The position numbers were made by a program, and so were the translations under genes. From positions 173,853 through 237,852 of the forward strand of contig NZ_WWCN01000011.1 of assembly GCF_009857445.1 (NCBI RefSeq): DNA of 64,000 nucleotides, written 5' to 3'. The notes beneath the pieces were generated by a model. The model searched no databases. It had not been told where the DNA came from and worked only from the letters and a program-made list of their open reading frames with translations. This DNA comes from Duganella flavida. Its GTDB lineage: Bacteria; Pseudomonadota; Gammaproteobacteria; Burkholderiales; Burkholderiaceae_D. This document shows, one piece after another, positions 25,648-35,146 of the stretch; position 1 is the stretch's first letter, and each line of letters opens with the position of its first letter.

Positions 25648-26550
25648 ATGACTTCACGCCTCACGCCCAAAACCGTTTTCCTGCTCACTTTGCCGCCCTT
25701 GCTGTGGGCCGGCAACGCCATCGTTGGCCGCCTGCTGCACGACATGCTGCCGCCGGTGTTGCTGAATTTCCTGCGCTGGGCGATTGCCTTTTTCCTGCTG
25801 CTGCCGCTGGCTGGACCGGTGTTCCGCCGCGACGCCGGACTGTGGCAACACTGGCGCCGCTACGCTGTACTGGGCCTGCTCGGCATCGGCATGTACAACG
25901 CGCTGCAATACATGGCGCTGCAAAGCTCGACGCCGATCAACGTCACGCTCGTAGCGTCCGGCATGCCGGTGTGGATGATGCTGACCGGTTGGCTGTTCTT
26001 TGGCGTGCCGGTCAACCGCAAACAGGTGGCTGGCGCGGTGCTGTCGATTGCTGGCGTGTTGCTGGTACTGGCGCGCGGCGAATGGCGGCACGTGCTGGAG
26101 TTGCGGCTGGTGGCGGGCGACTTGTTCATGATCCTGGCGACCATCGCGTGGTCGCTGTACAGCTGGCTGCTGTTGCGGACCAGGGAGCCGGCCGCCATCC
26201 GTGCTGACTGGGCCAGCTTCCTGTTGGCGCAGGTGGCGTTTGGCGCCGTCTGGTCGGGTGGCTTCGCACTGGGCGAGCAGGCGCTGGGGGCGATTCCGGT
26301 GCAGTGGAGCTGGACGCTGGCGGCAGCGTTGCTGTACGTGGCCACGTGCCCGGCCATCATCGCCTTCGGCTGTTGGGGCGCGGGCGTGCGCGAGGCCGGG
26401 CCGTCGGTAGGTGCATTCTTTGTGAATCTGACGCCGCTGTTCACTGCCGTGCTGTCGTCAGCCTTCCTCGGCGAAACACCGCATGGCTATCACGCCGCCG
26501 CGTTTGTGCTGATTGTCGGCGGCATCGTGGTGTCCGCACGCCGAAGCTAA
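25648..26550 (+). CDS. EamA/DMT-family transporter
   Basis: The 300-residue protein has ten predicted membrane helices in two EamA repeats (about 10-140 and 150-295). Typical stretches are LPPLLWAGNAIVGR, FLRWAIAFFLLLP, ALQSSTPINVTLVASGMPVW and GPSVGAFFVNLTPLFTAVLS. DMT members export amino acids or other metabolites; the substrate is unknown. It converges with a LysR regulator and overlaps its stop by four bases. Confidence 0.9.
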   Translation: MTSRLTPKTVFLLTLPPLLWAGNAIVGRLLHDMLPPVLLNFLRWAIAFFLLLPLAGPVFRRDAGLWQHWRRYAVLGLLGIGMYNALQYMALQSSTPINVTLVASGMPVWMMLTGWLFFGVPVNRKQVAGAVLSIAGVLLVLARGEWRHVLELRLVAGDLFMILATIAWSLYSWLLLRTREPAAIRADWASFLLAQVAFGAVWSGGFALGEQALGAIPVQWSWTLAAALLYVATCPAIIAFGCWGAGVREAGPSVGAFFVNLTPLFTAVLSSAFLGETPHGYHAAAFVLIVGGIVVSARRS

Positions 26551-27452
26551 TCGCCGGTCGCGGCCTTGAGCGCGTCGATGAAGACGCGGACTTTTTGCGG
26601 CAGGTGCGAGGTGGCAGGGTAGAGCGCGTGGATATCGCTCTCGGATAGCGACCACTCGGGCAGCAGGCGCACCAGACGGCCAGCCGCCACGTCGTCCTGC
26701 ACCGAGAACGTGGTGGCGCGCAGCAGGCCATCGCCGGCCAGTGCGGCGGCGCGGCTGGCGTAGGCCGTGTTGGTTGAAAACACGATGTTCTGCAAGCGCA
26801 CTTCGTGCGTCGCACCCGCAGCGTTTTCCAATGTGAAGAAATTCGACTGCGCCACCACCGTCAGCGCAATCGCCGGCAACTGTGCCAGCTCCTGCGGCGT
26901 TGCTGGCGTGCCGTGCTGCGCGATAAACGCCGGGCTGGCCACCAGCCAGCGCCGCAAAGTACCTACCCGGTTGGCCTGGTGACCCGAGTCGCCCAGCTTG
27001 CCGAGACGGACCGCCACATCAATGCCCTCCGCGATCAGGTCGATGCGATGGTCGGCACACACCAGATCCACTTTCAACGCCGGATGTTGCGCCCGTAGCG
27101 CCGACAGCAGCGGCGCCACCACCAGCACGCCATAGTCGATGGGCGAGGCTACGCGCAGTGTGCCTTGCGGGCTGTGGCGGCCGGTGCGCGCCTGCTCGAT
27201 CGCTTGCGTGGCCGATTGCAGCAACTGGCGGGACGCCTCGTAAAAATCACGCCCGGCCTCGGTCAGGCTCAGCTTGCGGGTCGAGCGCAGCAGCAAGCCG
27301 ACGCCGATTTCCTGCTCCAGCAACTGCATATGCTTGCTGACCATCGACTTGGCCAGCCCCAGCCGCTCGGCGGCAGCCGTCAGCGAGCCGGCCTCGACGA
27401 CGGCGACGAAGGTGGTCAGGCGGTTGAGGTTGATGGCGCTGAGATCGATCAT
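26547..27452 (-). CDS. LysR-family transcriptional regulator
   Basis: The ATG at 27452 (MIDLSAINLNRLTTFVAVVE) is preferred to the GTG at 27467. The 301-residue protein has the N-terminal HTH (about 5-65, AGSLTAAAERLGLAKSMVSKHMQLLE) and a periplasmic-binding-protein-like sensor domain (about 92-295). It is divergent from the GST / oxidoreductase pair, which it probably controls. An 11-bp palindrome lies 13 bp upstream of its start. Confidence 0.92.
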   Translation of the reverse strand: MIDLSAINLNRLTTFVAVVEAGSLTAAAERLGLAKSMVSKHMQLLEQEIGVGLLLRSTRKLSLTEAGRDFYEASRQLLQSATQAIEQARTGRHSPQGTLRVASPIDYGVLVVAPLLSALRAQHPALKVDLVCADHRIDLIAEGIDVAVRLGKLGDSGHQANRVGTLRRWLVASPAFIAQHGTPATPQELAQLPAIALTVVAQSNFFTLENAAGATHEVRLQNIVFSTNTAYASRAAALAGDGLLRATTFSVQDDVAAGRLVRLLPEWSLSESDIHALYPATSHLPQKVRVFIDALKAATGD

Positions 27453-27464
27453 GTGCTGATTGTA

Positions 27465-27475
27465 CACTTTAAGTG
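27465..27475. promoter_or_regulatory. Candidate LysR operator palindrome
   Basis: CACTTTAAGTG is a perfect 11-bp palindrome in the 112-bp gap between the LysR start and the GST start. LysR sites are typically short dyads near the regulator promoter; the assignment here is from position only. Confidence 0.4.
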
Positions 27476-27564
27476 GACTCTGATTCCGGTTTTGTCCGGC
27501 TTATCAGCACGATGATAGCTCCCTATACTGGCTTCATTATCCAATTACCCACCAAGGAGTCATC

Positions 27565-28188
27565 ATGAAACTGTACGGCATCCCGCTTTCTGGCCACACC
27601 CACCGCGCGCACCTGTTCCTGAGCCTGCTGAACCTGCCGCATGAGGTGATTGCTGTCGACCTGAAAAACGGCGAGCACAAAAAAGAGCCGTTCCTGGGCA
27701 TGAATGCCTTCGGTGAAATCCCGGTGCTGCAAGACGGCGACGTCACGCTGGCCGACTCGAACGCCATCCTGGTCTATCTCGCTTCCAAGTACGACGATAG
27801 TGGCCGCTGGCTGCCGCGTGACCCGGTCGCTGCCGCCAACGTGCAGCGCTGGTTGTCGGTCGCTGCTGGCAAGGTCGCCTTCGGTCCGGCCGCTGCGCGC
27901 TTGGTCACCGTGTTCGGCGTCCCGCTCGATCATGCGCGCGCACAAGAGCTGGCCGTGCGCCTGTTCGACGTGATGGAGCGCGAACTGCAAAGCCGCCGCT
28001 GGCTGGTCGGCGATCACGCCACCATTGCCGACGTCGCCGCTTACAGCTACGTCGCCCACGCACCGGAGGGCGGCGTGTCGCTGAAACCCTATCCAAACAT
28101 CCGCGCCTGGCTGGACAATGTCCGCGCGCTGCCGGGCTTCGTGGCGATGCCCGCCACCAAAGCAGGTCTTGCACCCGAGGAGAACTAA
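27565..28188 (+). CDS. Glutathione S-transferase family protein
   Basis: The 207-residue protein has the thioredoxin-like N-terminal GST domain (about 1-80; KLYGIPLSGHTHRAHLFLSL, GEIPVLQDGDVTLADSNAIL with the cis-Pro and Ser for glutathione) and the helical C-terminal domain (about 90-205; HATIADVAAYSYVAHAP). It conjugates or reduces with glutathione in the cytosol. AAGGAG precedes the start. It is followed after three bases by the flavin fusion protein, so the two form an operon. Confidence 0.94.
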   Translation: MKLYGIPLSGHTHRAHLFLSLLNLPHEVIAVDLKNGEHKKEPFLGMNAFGEIPVLQDGDVTLADSNAILVYLASKYDDSGRWLPRDPVAAANVQRWLSVAAGKVAFGPAAARLVTVFGVPLDHARAQELAVRLFDVMERELQSRRWLVGDHATIADVAAYSYVAHAPEGGVSLKPYPNIRAWLDNVRALPGFVAMPATKAGLAPEEN

Positions 28189-28191
28189 ATC

Positions 28192-29889
28192 ATGACCCCC
28201 TTCCACGCTGGCGAATTGGCGATCCAGGAGCGCGTAGGCGTGCGCGATCACATGGCTGGCGCGGCTGCATTCATCCGCGACTACTTGCCGGAGCAGCATC
28301 GGCAGTTCTATGGCCAGCTGCCGTTCTTCTTCCTCGGCGCGCTGGACGCGGCGGGGCAGCCGTGGGCAACCATGCTGGCGGCCGAGGCAGGCTTCGTCAG
28401 CTCGCCGGATGAACGCACGCTGCACATCAGCGGCGGCATGCTGGCGGGTGATCCGCTGGAAGGGCAATTACACGCAGGTGATCACGTGGGCGGCCTCGGG
28501 CTGGAGCCGACCACGCGCCGCCGCAACCGCGTCAACGGCGAGATCGTCGCGGCGGACGAGGGCAGCCTGCGCATCGCCGTCACGCAAAGCTTTGGCAACT
28601 GCCCGCAGTACATCCAGCACCGCCAGCACAGCGCCGCGCCGGATGACGGCCACAAAGTGCAAGTACTGCGCGGCGTGGCGCTGACGGCTGCCGACCGAGA
28701 GTTGATCGCACGCGCCGATACCTTCTTCATCGCCACCGCCAACATGAATGAGGAAGCGGGCCGTGGTCGTGGCGTCGATGTGTCGCATCGCGGCGGCCGG
28801 CCAGGCTTCGTGCGCATCGACGATGAGCGCACGCTGACCTCACCCGAATTTGTCGGTAACTTCTTCTTCAACACGCTGGGCAATGTGAACGAGTATCCGC
28901 GCGCCGGCCTGCTGTTCATCGACTTCGAGCGCGGCGACATGTTGCACATCGCGGTCGACGCAGAGATCATCTGGGACGGGCCGCAACTGCAAGCCTTCGC
29001 CGGTGCCGAGCGCCTGCTGCGCTTCCACGTGCGCGAAGTAGTGCGCAACGTCGCCGCGCTGCCGTTCCGCTGGACCGACGCGAAGCCTGCCATGCAAGTG
29101 GCACGTACCGGCAGCTGGAGCGAAGCGGATAGCGCGCAGTCAGCCGCCATGCTGTCGCAAAGCTGGCGTGCGTTCAATGTGGTAAAAGTGGAGCAGGAAA
29201 GCGATGACGTGAGCTCGTTCTACTTTGAACCAGCTGACGGTCTGGGTGTGGCGGCGCACGAGCCGGGCCAATACATCTCGCTGCGCGTGCCGGAATGGGC
29301 AGAGGGCGGCGCGGCTTTGCAGGAACGCAGCTACACGATTTCCGATGCCGCCAATGGCCGCAGCTACCGCATCAGCGTCAAACGCGCCGGTGTGGTGTCG
29401 TCTTGGCTGCATGCGCATCTCGCGCCGGGCGGGCAGATTGAGTTGATGGGGCCAGCAGGGGACTTCACGTTTGAAGAAGGCACAGGGCGGCCGGTGGTAA
29501 TGCTGTCGGCCGGCATCGGCATCACACCGATGATCGCCATGCTGAACAGCGTGTTGGTGAACGGCAGCCGCACGCGGCACCGGCATCCGATTTACTTCAT
29601 CCACGGCGCACGGGAAGTTGCGCATCCGTTTGCCGTGCACTTGCAAACGCTGGCCGCAGGCCACAGCAATCTGGCAGTGCACATGCAGCGCAAGCGCATC
29701 GACATCAACCTCCTGCGCGAACTGCCGAAGGACGATTACGACTATTACCTGTGCGGCCCGGCCGGCTTCATGCAAGCTATGTACGCCGCCCTACGCGAGT
29801 TGCACGTGCCAGACCAGCGCATTCGCCTCGAATCGTTTGGGCCCTCCAGCCTGCTGCGCAGTACGTCGTCCCTTACGTCGGCGGCATAG
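28192..29889 (+). CDS. PPOX-type flavin domain fused to FNR-type oxidoreductase
   Basis: The 565-residue protein has a pyridoxamine-phosphate-oxidase-like split barrel (about 30-220; GQLPFFFLGALDAAGQPWAT, GGRPGFVRIDDERTL, GNFFFNTLGNV) followed by a ferredoxin-NADP reductase module (about 325-550) with ERSYTISDAANGRSYRI for FAD, MLSAGIGITPMIAML for NAD(P)H and YYLCGPAGFMQAM. It ends in ESFGPSSLLR, as flavohemoprotein reductases do, and lacks the 2Fe-2S domain often found on PPOX-FNR relatives. Likely an NAD(P)H-dependent flavin oxidoreductase working with the adjacent GST. Confidence 0.85.
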   Translation: MTPFHAGELAIQERVGVRDHMAGAAAFIRDYLPEQHRQFYGQLPFFFLGALDAAGQPWATMLAAEAGFVSSPDERTLHISGGMLAGDPLEGQLHAGDHVGGLGLEPTTRRRNRVNGEIVAADEGSLRIAVTQSFGNCPQYIQHRQHSAAPDDGHKVQVLRGVALTAADRELIARADTFFIATANMNEEAGRGRGVDVSHRGGRPGFVRIDDERTLTSPEFVGNFFFNTLGNVNEYPRAGLLFIDFERGDMLHIAVDAEIIWDGPQLQAFAGAERLLRFHVREVVRNVAALPFRWTDAKPAMQVARTGSWSEADSAQSAAMLSQSWRAFNVVKVEQESDDVSSFYFEPADGLGVAAHEPGQYISLRVPEWAEGGAALQERSYTISDAANGRSYRISVKRAGVVSSWLHAHLAPGGQIELMGPAGDFTFEEGTGRPVVMLSAGIGITPMIAMLNSVLVNGSRTRHRHPIYFIHGAREVAHPFAVHLQTLAAGHSNLAVHMQRKRIDINLLRELPKDDYDYYLCGPAGFMQAMYAALRELHVPDQRIRLESFGPSSLLRSTSSLTSAA

Positions 29890-30202
29890 GCGGCCGGCGA
29901 ACCGGGTCCTTGATCTCCGGATGCGGCGTGGTAGGCGCGGCTTCCGGTGTGGCGGCTTTGCCATTGTGCTTGCCGCATTTGGCGCTATTGGCGGCAGTAG
30001 CTTGGCTGGCCTTGGCCTGCACTTCGACGCTCTCGCCGCCACTGGCATCAACGCCGCCTTGCATGCCGCTGCAATCCGACTTGCCTGGCTTATTGGCTTT
30101 GGCGGCCTTGGTTTTGACTGACGCATCGGGATTGGCCTGCTGAGCAACAGCCGTTGTACCAAGCGAGCCCGCCAGTAGCAATATCGCCCAAGTGTTCTTC
30201 AT
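29873..30202 (-). CDS. Small secreted protein, not recognised
   Basis: The ATG at 30202 follows a strong GGAGG ribosome site. The 109-residue product has a signal peptide (MKNTWAILLLAGSLGTTAVA, cleavage about 20-21) and a Lys/Ala/Ser-rich mature part with two cysteines (KSDCSGMQGG and SAKCGKHNG) and a Pro-rich end. It overlaps the 3' end of the convergent oxidoreductase gene by 17 bp. No family can be named. Confidence 0.65.
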   Translation of the reverse strand: MKNTWAILLLAGSLGTTAVAQQANPDASVKTKAAKANKPGKSDCSGMQGGVDASGGESVEVQAKASQATAANSAKCGKHNGKAATPEAAPTTPHPEIKDPVRRPPMPPT

Positions 30203-30277
30203 GATTACCTCCATAGGAAGCAGTCATTGTTTCATCGTGATGCGTGTGTCAGTGTAGGACGAACACTTGTGTGAATG

Positions 30278-30769
30278 TCAGTACCGCAGCAGGCGGCGCA
30301 TGACGAGGGGGGCGGGTTCGAGCGGATTGGCGTGGGAGTATTCCAGCTCTTCGGCCAGCTCGAACTCGTAGGCGGTGTAGAAGTCGATGAGTTTGGGCTG
30401 GCCGGCGCGCACTGCCAGCCGCACTTCCTGCACGCCGGCGGCCAGGCTGTGGTGGATCACCGCTTCCAGCAGGTGCTGAGATAAATTGGTGCCGCGATAC
30501 TCCGGCAGCACGCCCATGCGGCAGATTTCCCACACGTCCGGCTCCGCATCCAGCGGCAGCCAGCGCACCGAGCCGATCGCCTGATCGTCGACCATCAAAA
30601 CAAAACCGCCGCCATCGCGCAGATGTTCTGCAACGATGACGGCGGTTTCGCGGTGGCCGCTGGAAGTAACGCTGACCTTGCCGGCCCACGCAGCACGCGT
30701 AAGACCGGCGATCAGTTTGGCATCGTCCTTCGTTGCCTCACGTACAACAATACGCACCACAACGTTCAT
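30278..30769 (-). CDS. GNAT-family N-acetyltransferase
   Basis: The 163-residue protein has the GNAT fold: an N-terminal strand VVREATKDDAKLIAGLTRAAW, central QAIGSVRWLPLDAEPDVWEICRMGVLPEYRGTNLSQ-type motif A (residues about 75-110, with the acetyl-CoA loop at EYRGTNLSQHLL), and the C-terminal IDFYTAYEFE. It transfers an acetyl group from acetyl-CoA to an unknown amine. It follows metG on the same strand after 11 bp. Confidence 0.88.
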   Translation of the reverse strand: MNVVVRIVVREATKDDAKLIAGLTRAAWAGKVSVTSSGHRETAVIVAEHLRDGGGFVLMVDDQAIGSVRWLPLDAEPDVWEICRMGVLPEYRGTNLSQHLLEAVIHHSLAAGVQEVRLAVRAGQPKLIDFYTAYEFELAEELEYSHANPLEPAPLVMRRLLRY

Positions 30770-30780
30770 GCCGGCAGTCC

Positions 30781-32946
30781 TTAGCTGATACGCATGCCTG
30801 GCTCAGCGCCTGGCCATGGATTCAGGATGTAGATCCCTGGCTTGGTTTTCTCATCCACTGCCGAAGCAGCCATAACCATGCCTTCCGATACGCCAAACTT
30901 CATCTTGCGTGGCGCCAGGTTGGCGACCAGCACGGTCAGCTTGCCAACCAGGTCTTCCGGCTGGTACATCGACTTGATGCCCGAGAAGACGTTGCGCAGG
31001 CGGCCTTCGCCAGCGTCCAGCGTCAGGCGCAGCAGCTTGTCCGAGCCTTCCACGTGTTCGCAGTTGACGATCTTGGCGATACGCAGGTCGACTTTGAAGA
31101 AGTCGTCCACCGAAATTTCCGGTGCAATGACTTCGATGCCGGTTTCGGTCACGGCGACAGCTGGCGCGGCCTTGGCTTTGGCTGGCTTCTCGGCTTTGAC
31201 GACTGGTGCGGCGGCAGCGGCTGCACCAGCGGCAGGCGCGTCAAACAAGTCTTCAATCATCTTCGGATCAACGCGGGTCATCAGGTGCGAGTACGCGCCG
31301 ATGGTGCGGCCCAGCAGGGCGCTCGATACCACGCCGTTGGCGACATTGGTTTGCGCCCAGTCGAACTGCTCGTCGTTGAGGAACTTGGCCACGTTGGCAG
31401 CAACGCCCGGCAGTACTGGCGACAACAGGATGGACAGCTGGCGGAACAGGATCAGCGCGGTGGTGCAGACGTCGTGCAGTTCAGCGACTTTCGATTCATC
31501 CTTGGCCAGTATCCACGGCTTGTTCTCATCCACGTACTGGTTGGCGAAGTCGGCGATCTCCATGATCTCGCGCAGCGCTTTGCCGAATTCACGCGACTCG
31601 AAGTTGGCGGCGATGTTGGCCTGGCGTTCCACGCCGTCCGCCGTCACCAGCGCGCGCTTGATCCACGACTGCGCGTTCTCAGACAGGCTGGTCGCCAGCT
31701 TGCCGTCGAATTTCTTGGCGATGAAACCGGCGCAGCGCGAAGCGATGTTCACGTATTTGCCGATCAGGTCCGAGTTCACACGCGCCACGAAGTCTTCGCC
31801 GGTGAAGTCCAGATCTTCCACCTTGGAGTTCAGCTTGAAGGCGATGTAGTAGCGCAGCCATTCCGGATTCATGCCCAGGTTCAGGTAGCGCAGCGGCGAG
31901 ATGCCGGTGCCGCGCGACTTGGACATTTTCTCGTTGTTGACGGTCAGGTGGCCGTGCACCGCCACGCGCATGCGCTCGATGGTCGGGTGATCGGCAAACT
32001 TCAGCATCGCTGGCCAGAACAGCAGGTGGAACGAGACGATGTCCTTGCCGATGAAGTGAATTTGCTCGGCTTCAGGATCTTTCAGGAAGGCGTCGTAGTC
32101 CAGACCTTTCTTGCCGAAGTAGTTTTTCAGCGAGGCCAGGTAGCCAACCGGCGCATCCAGCCAGACGTAGAAGTACTTGCCCGGTGCGTCAGGAATCGGG
32201 ATGCCGAAGTACGGCGCATCGCGCGAGATATCCCAGTCGGCCAGCTTTTCGCCGGCTTCGCCCAGCCATTCGGAGACTTTGTTGACCATCTCAGGCTGCA
32301 AGCGGCCTGGGGTGTTCAGCCAGTCGCGCAGGAATTCGTAGCAGCGCTTGTCCGACAGCTTGAAGAAGTACTGTTCCGACGGTTTCAGCACCGGCGTCGC
32401 GTTGGTGAACACCGAGAATGGATTCACCAAGTCGGTTGGCTGGTAAGCTGCGCCGCACACTTCGCAGTTGTCGCCGTACTGGTCTTTGGCGCCGCATTTC
32501 GGGCATTCGCCCTTGATGTTGCGGTCGGCCAGGAACATGCCTTTGACCGGATCGAAGAAACGGTCCACGGTCTTGGTCTGGATCAGGCCAGCGTCGCGCA
32601 GCTTGCGATAGATGCCCTGCGACAGTTCGACGTTTTCCGGCGAATCGGTCGAGTACCAGTTATCGAAGGCGATGTGGAAGCCATCCAGATACTGGGCGCG
32701 GCCGGCAGCGATCTTGGCCACGAACTCCTGTGGCGTGATGCCTTCCTTCTCGGCGGCGATCATGATCGGGGTGCCGTGGGTGTCATCGGCGCCCACAAAG
32801 TGGACTTCGCGCGCAGCACCGCCGTCGCGCTGCATTCGCTGGAACCGGACCCAGATGTCAGCCTGGATGTACTCCATCATGTGGCCAATATGGAAAGCGG
32901 CGTTTGCGTAGGGCAGGGCAGTGGTGACGAACAGCTTGCGAGTCAT
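30781..32946 (-). CDS. metG: Methionyl-tRNA synthetase
   Basis: From the ATG at 32946 (MTRKLFVTTALPYANAAFH) the protein has 721 residues. It has the class I HIGH motif (HIGHMMEYIQAD), a zinc knuckle with CPKCGAKDQYGDNCEVCGA, and the KMSKS loop (NEKMSKSRGTGI). A C-terminal EMAP-type tRNA-binding domain (about 610-721; VDLRIAKIVNCEHVEGSDKL) is fused. It charges methionine onto initiator and elongator tRNA. It is divergent from apbC across about 100 bp. Confidence 0.97.
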   Translation of the reverse strand: MTRKLFVTTALPYANAAFHIGHMMEYIQADIWVRFQRMQRDGGAAREVHFVGADDTHGTPIMIAAEKEGITPQEFVAKIAAGRAQYLDGFHIAFDNWYSTDSPENVELSQGIYRKLRDAGLIQTKTVDRFFDPVKGMFLADRNIKGECPKCGAKDQYGDNCEVCGAAYQPTDLVNPFSVFTNATPVLKPSEQYFFKLSDKRCYEFLRDWLNTPGRLQPEMVNKVSEWLGEAGEKLADWDISRDAPYFGIPIPDAPGKYFYVWLDAPVGYLASLKNYFGKKGLDYDAFLKDPEAEQIHFIGKDIVSFHLLFWPAMLKFADHPTIERMRVAVHGHLTVNNEKMSKSRGTGISPLRYLNLGMNPEWLRYYIAFKLNSKVEDLDFTGEDFVARVNSDLIGKYVNIASRCAGFIAKKFDGKLATSLSENAQSWIKRALVTADGVERQANIAANFESREFGKALREIMEIADFANQYVDENKPWILAKDESKVAELHDVCTTALILFRQLSILLSPVLPGVAANVAKFLNDEQFDWAQTNVANGVVSSALLGRTIGAYSHLMTRVDPKMIEDLFDAPAAGAAAAAAPVVKAEKPAKAKAAPAVAVTETGIEVIAPEISVDDFFKVDLRIAKIVNCEHVEGSDKLLRLTLDAGEGRLRNVFSGIKSMYQPEDLVGKLTVLVANLAPRKMKFGVSEGMVMAASAVDEKTKPGIYILNPWPGAEPGMRIS

Positions 32947-33045
32947 GGTTGTTGCACTTTGTGGGTGGAAAAGGAGCATTTTAACAGCGGATGCTGCGAT
33001 TGCGCAGGTTGCGCTAGAATGAGCACCTAATTAACGGAGAGTTAC

Positions 33046-34143
33046 ATGAGCATCGCAGTAGAAGACGTCAAGGCCGCCCTGTCGAAAATCGTTGATCCAA
33101 ATACAACGAAAGACTACGTGAGCGGTAAGTCCGTGAAGAATTTGAAGGTCGATGGCAGCGCAGGCAACGATATTTCGCTGGACATCGAACTGGGCTACCC
33201 TGCCAACAGCCAGATCGATAGCATCCGCAGCAGCGTGATCGCCGGCCTGAAGACCTTGCCTGGCGTGGGCAATATCAGCGTCAGCGTCTACAGCAAGATT
33301 CTTGCGCACACCGTGCAGCGTGGCCTGAAGCCGATGGTGAATGTGAAGAACATCATCGCGGTGGCCTCGGGCAAGGGCGGTGTGGGCAAGTCGACCACCG
33401 CCGCCAACCTGGCGCTGGCGCTGGCTTCCGAAGGCGCTTCGGTGGGCCTGCTGGATGCCGACATCTACGGCCCATCGCAGCCGATGATGCTAGGCGTGTC
33501 CGGCCGTCCTGAAACCAAGGATGGCAAATCGATGGAGCCGCTGGAGAACTACGGCGTGCAGGTTTCCTCGATCGGCTTCCTGATCGATCCGGACGAGCCG
33601 ATGGTGTGGCGTGGCCCGATGGTCACGCAAGCGCTGCAACAGCTGCTGGAGCAAACCAACTGGCGCGACCTGGACTACCTGATCGTCGACATGCCGCCGG
33701 GCACCGGCGACATCCAGCTGACGCTGTCGCAAAAAGTACCGGTCACCGGCGCTGTGATCGTGACCACGCCGCAGGATATCGCGCTGCTGGACGCGCGCAA
33801 GGGCCTGAAGATGTTCGAGAAAGTCGGCATCCCTATCCTCGGCGTGGTGGAAAACATGAGCGTGCACATCTGCACCAACTGTGGCCACGCGGAAGAAATC
33901 TTCGGCCACGGCGGTGGTGAAAAAATGTGCAAGGACTTCGGCGTGGACTTCCTCGGCGCGTTGCCGCTGACGATGGCCATCCGCCAGCAAGCCGATTCCG
34001 GCAAGCCAACCGTGGTCGCTGACCCGGACGGCAAAGAAGCGGCGATCTACAAGCAAATCGCCCGCAAAGTGGCAGTACAAGTGGCTGAAAAAGCCAAGGA
34101 TATGACCAGCAAGTTCCCTACCATCGTCGTCAAAAACGACTAA
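33046..34143 (+). CDS. apbC: Iron-sulfur cluster carrier protein ApbC/Mrp
   Basis: The 365-residue protein has an N-terminal MIP18/DUF59-like domain (about 1-75) and a deviant Walker A P-loop (ASGKGGVGKSTTAANLALA). The Fe-S-binding CxxC is present in NMSVHICTNCGHAEEIFGHGG. ApbC/Mrp proteins carry and transfer 4Fe-4S clusters in the cytosol. It heads a run of apbC, DUF4399, tetR and an alanine-racemase-like gene with tight spacing. Confidence 0.95.
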   Translation: MSIAVEDVKAALSKIVDPNTTKDYVSGKSVKNLKVDGSAGNDISLDIELGYPANSQIDSIRSSVIAGLKTLPGVGNISVSVYSKILAHTVQRGLKPMVNVKNIIAVASGKGGVGKSTTAANLALALASEGASVGLLDADIYGPSQPMMLGVSGRPETKDGKSMEPLENYGVQVSSIGFLIDPDEPMVWRGPMVTQALQQLLEQTNWRDLDYLIVDMPPGTGDIQLTLSQKVPVTGAVIVTTPQDIALLDARKGLKMFEKVGIPILGVVENMSVHICTNCGHAEEIFGHGGGEKMCKDFGVDFLGALPLTMAIRQQADSGKPTVVADPDGKEAAIYKQIARKVAVQVAEKAKDMTSKFPTIVVKND

Positions 34144-34157
34144 ACAGGAGAAACACC

Positions 34158-34547
34158 ATGATGAAATCGGTATTGGCTGCAGCATTGATGACCCTGAGCG
34201 CTGCGGCGTTCGCCCAGCAATCGGTGTCTTTCGTCGAGCCTGCAAATGGCGCGACCGTAAGCAGCCCTTTCAAGGTCAAGTTTGCAGTGTCGGGCATGGA
34301 CGTCAAGCCGGCCGGCGACATGACGGCCAATACCGGTCACCATCATTTGCTGGTCAACGCCACGCCGATTAAGGCAGGCGAAGTGATCCCGGCCGACGAA
34401 AAGCACATCCACTTCGGCAAAGGCCAGACCGAGACCGAGCTGACTCTGCCGCCGGGTAACTACACCTTGACCATGCAATTTGCCAACGGCCTGCACCAGG
34501 CTTACGGCCCGGGCATGAACAAGGAAATAAAGATCACCGTCAAGTAA
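34158..34547 (+). CDS. DUF4399 family periplasmic protein
   Basis: The 129-residue protein has a signal peptide (MMKSVLAAALMTLSAAAFA, cleaved near residue 19) and a single DUF4399 domain with the family's histidine-rich stretch NTGHHHLLVNATPIKAGEVI, then EKHIHFGKGQTE and LPPGNYTLTMQFANGLHQAYGP. The conserved histidines suggest metal binding, but no function is established. It follows apbC by 14 bp and its stop codon overlaps the next start by one base. Confidence 0.88.
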   Translation: MMKSVLAAALMTLSAAAFAQQSVSFVEPANGATVSSPFKVKFAVSGMDVKPAGDMTANTGHHHLLVNATPIKAGEVIPADEKHIHFGKGQTETELTLPPGNYTLTMQFANGLHQAYGPGMNKEIKITVK

Positions 34548-35146
34548 TGCCTGCACGGCCGGCCGTTCTCAGCATCCGCAAAGCCCCGCGCCAGCGCCGC
34601 GCCGCGCATACGGTGGACGCGATCCTGGAAGCGGCTGCGCTGGTGCTGGAGTCGGATGGGCTGGAAGGCTTCAACACCAATGCTGTCGCCCGCCGTGCCG
34701 GCGCCAGCATCGGCACGCTGTACCAATACTTTCCCAGCAAAGATGCCTTGACGCTCGCGCTGCTTCAACGCGAAGAAGGCACGTACCGCGAAGCGGCCGC
34801 CGCTGCCGCCGCGCTGCCGGACTGGCGCGTAGCGCTGACCACCTTCATCCAGGTCTCCGCTCGCCAGCAGCTTGCACGACCCAACCTGGCACGCCTGCTG
34901 GATCAGGAAGAAGGCCGCCCCGACATCCGCGCCGCGCTGGACAAAGGCCACAGCTTCATCATTCTGATGGCCGCGATTTTAGAAAAGGCCGCCGCCCACG
35001 GCGACACCATGCGCGCCGCCGCCGACCTGCTAGCCATTATCCGCGGCATGACCGACGCCGCCGGCGAACGCGGCGAACGCGACCCCGCCGATCTGGCCCG
35101 CCGTATCAGCGCCGCCGTCTTTGGCTATTTGAGTCTCTATATATGA
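34547..35146 (+). CDS. TetR/AcrR-family transcriptional regulator
   Basis: The 199-residue protein has the TetR HTH near the N-terminus (about 20-66; TVDAILEAAALVLESDGLEG, ARRAGASIGTLYQYFPSKDAL) and a helical ligand domain. It starts on the last base of the DUF4399 stop and overlaps the next gene by four bases (ATGA), so it is translated within this operon. The ligand is unknown. Confidence 0.93.
   Translation: MPARPAVLSIRKAPRQRRAAHTVDAILEAAALVLESDGLEGFNTNAVARRAGASIGTLYQYFPSKDALTLALLQREEGTYREAAAAAAALPDWRVALTTFIQVSARQQLARPNLARLLDQEEGRPDIRAALDKGHSFIILMAAILEKAAAHGDTMRAAADLLAIIRGMTDAAGERGERDPADLARRISAAVFGYLSLYI

Noticed and set aside
30733..33030. 765-aa plus-strand frame across metG
   Set aside because: Antisense to metG, which has HIGH, zinc and KMSKS motifs; the plus frame has none.
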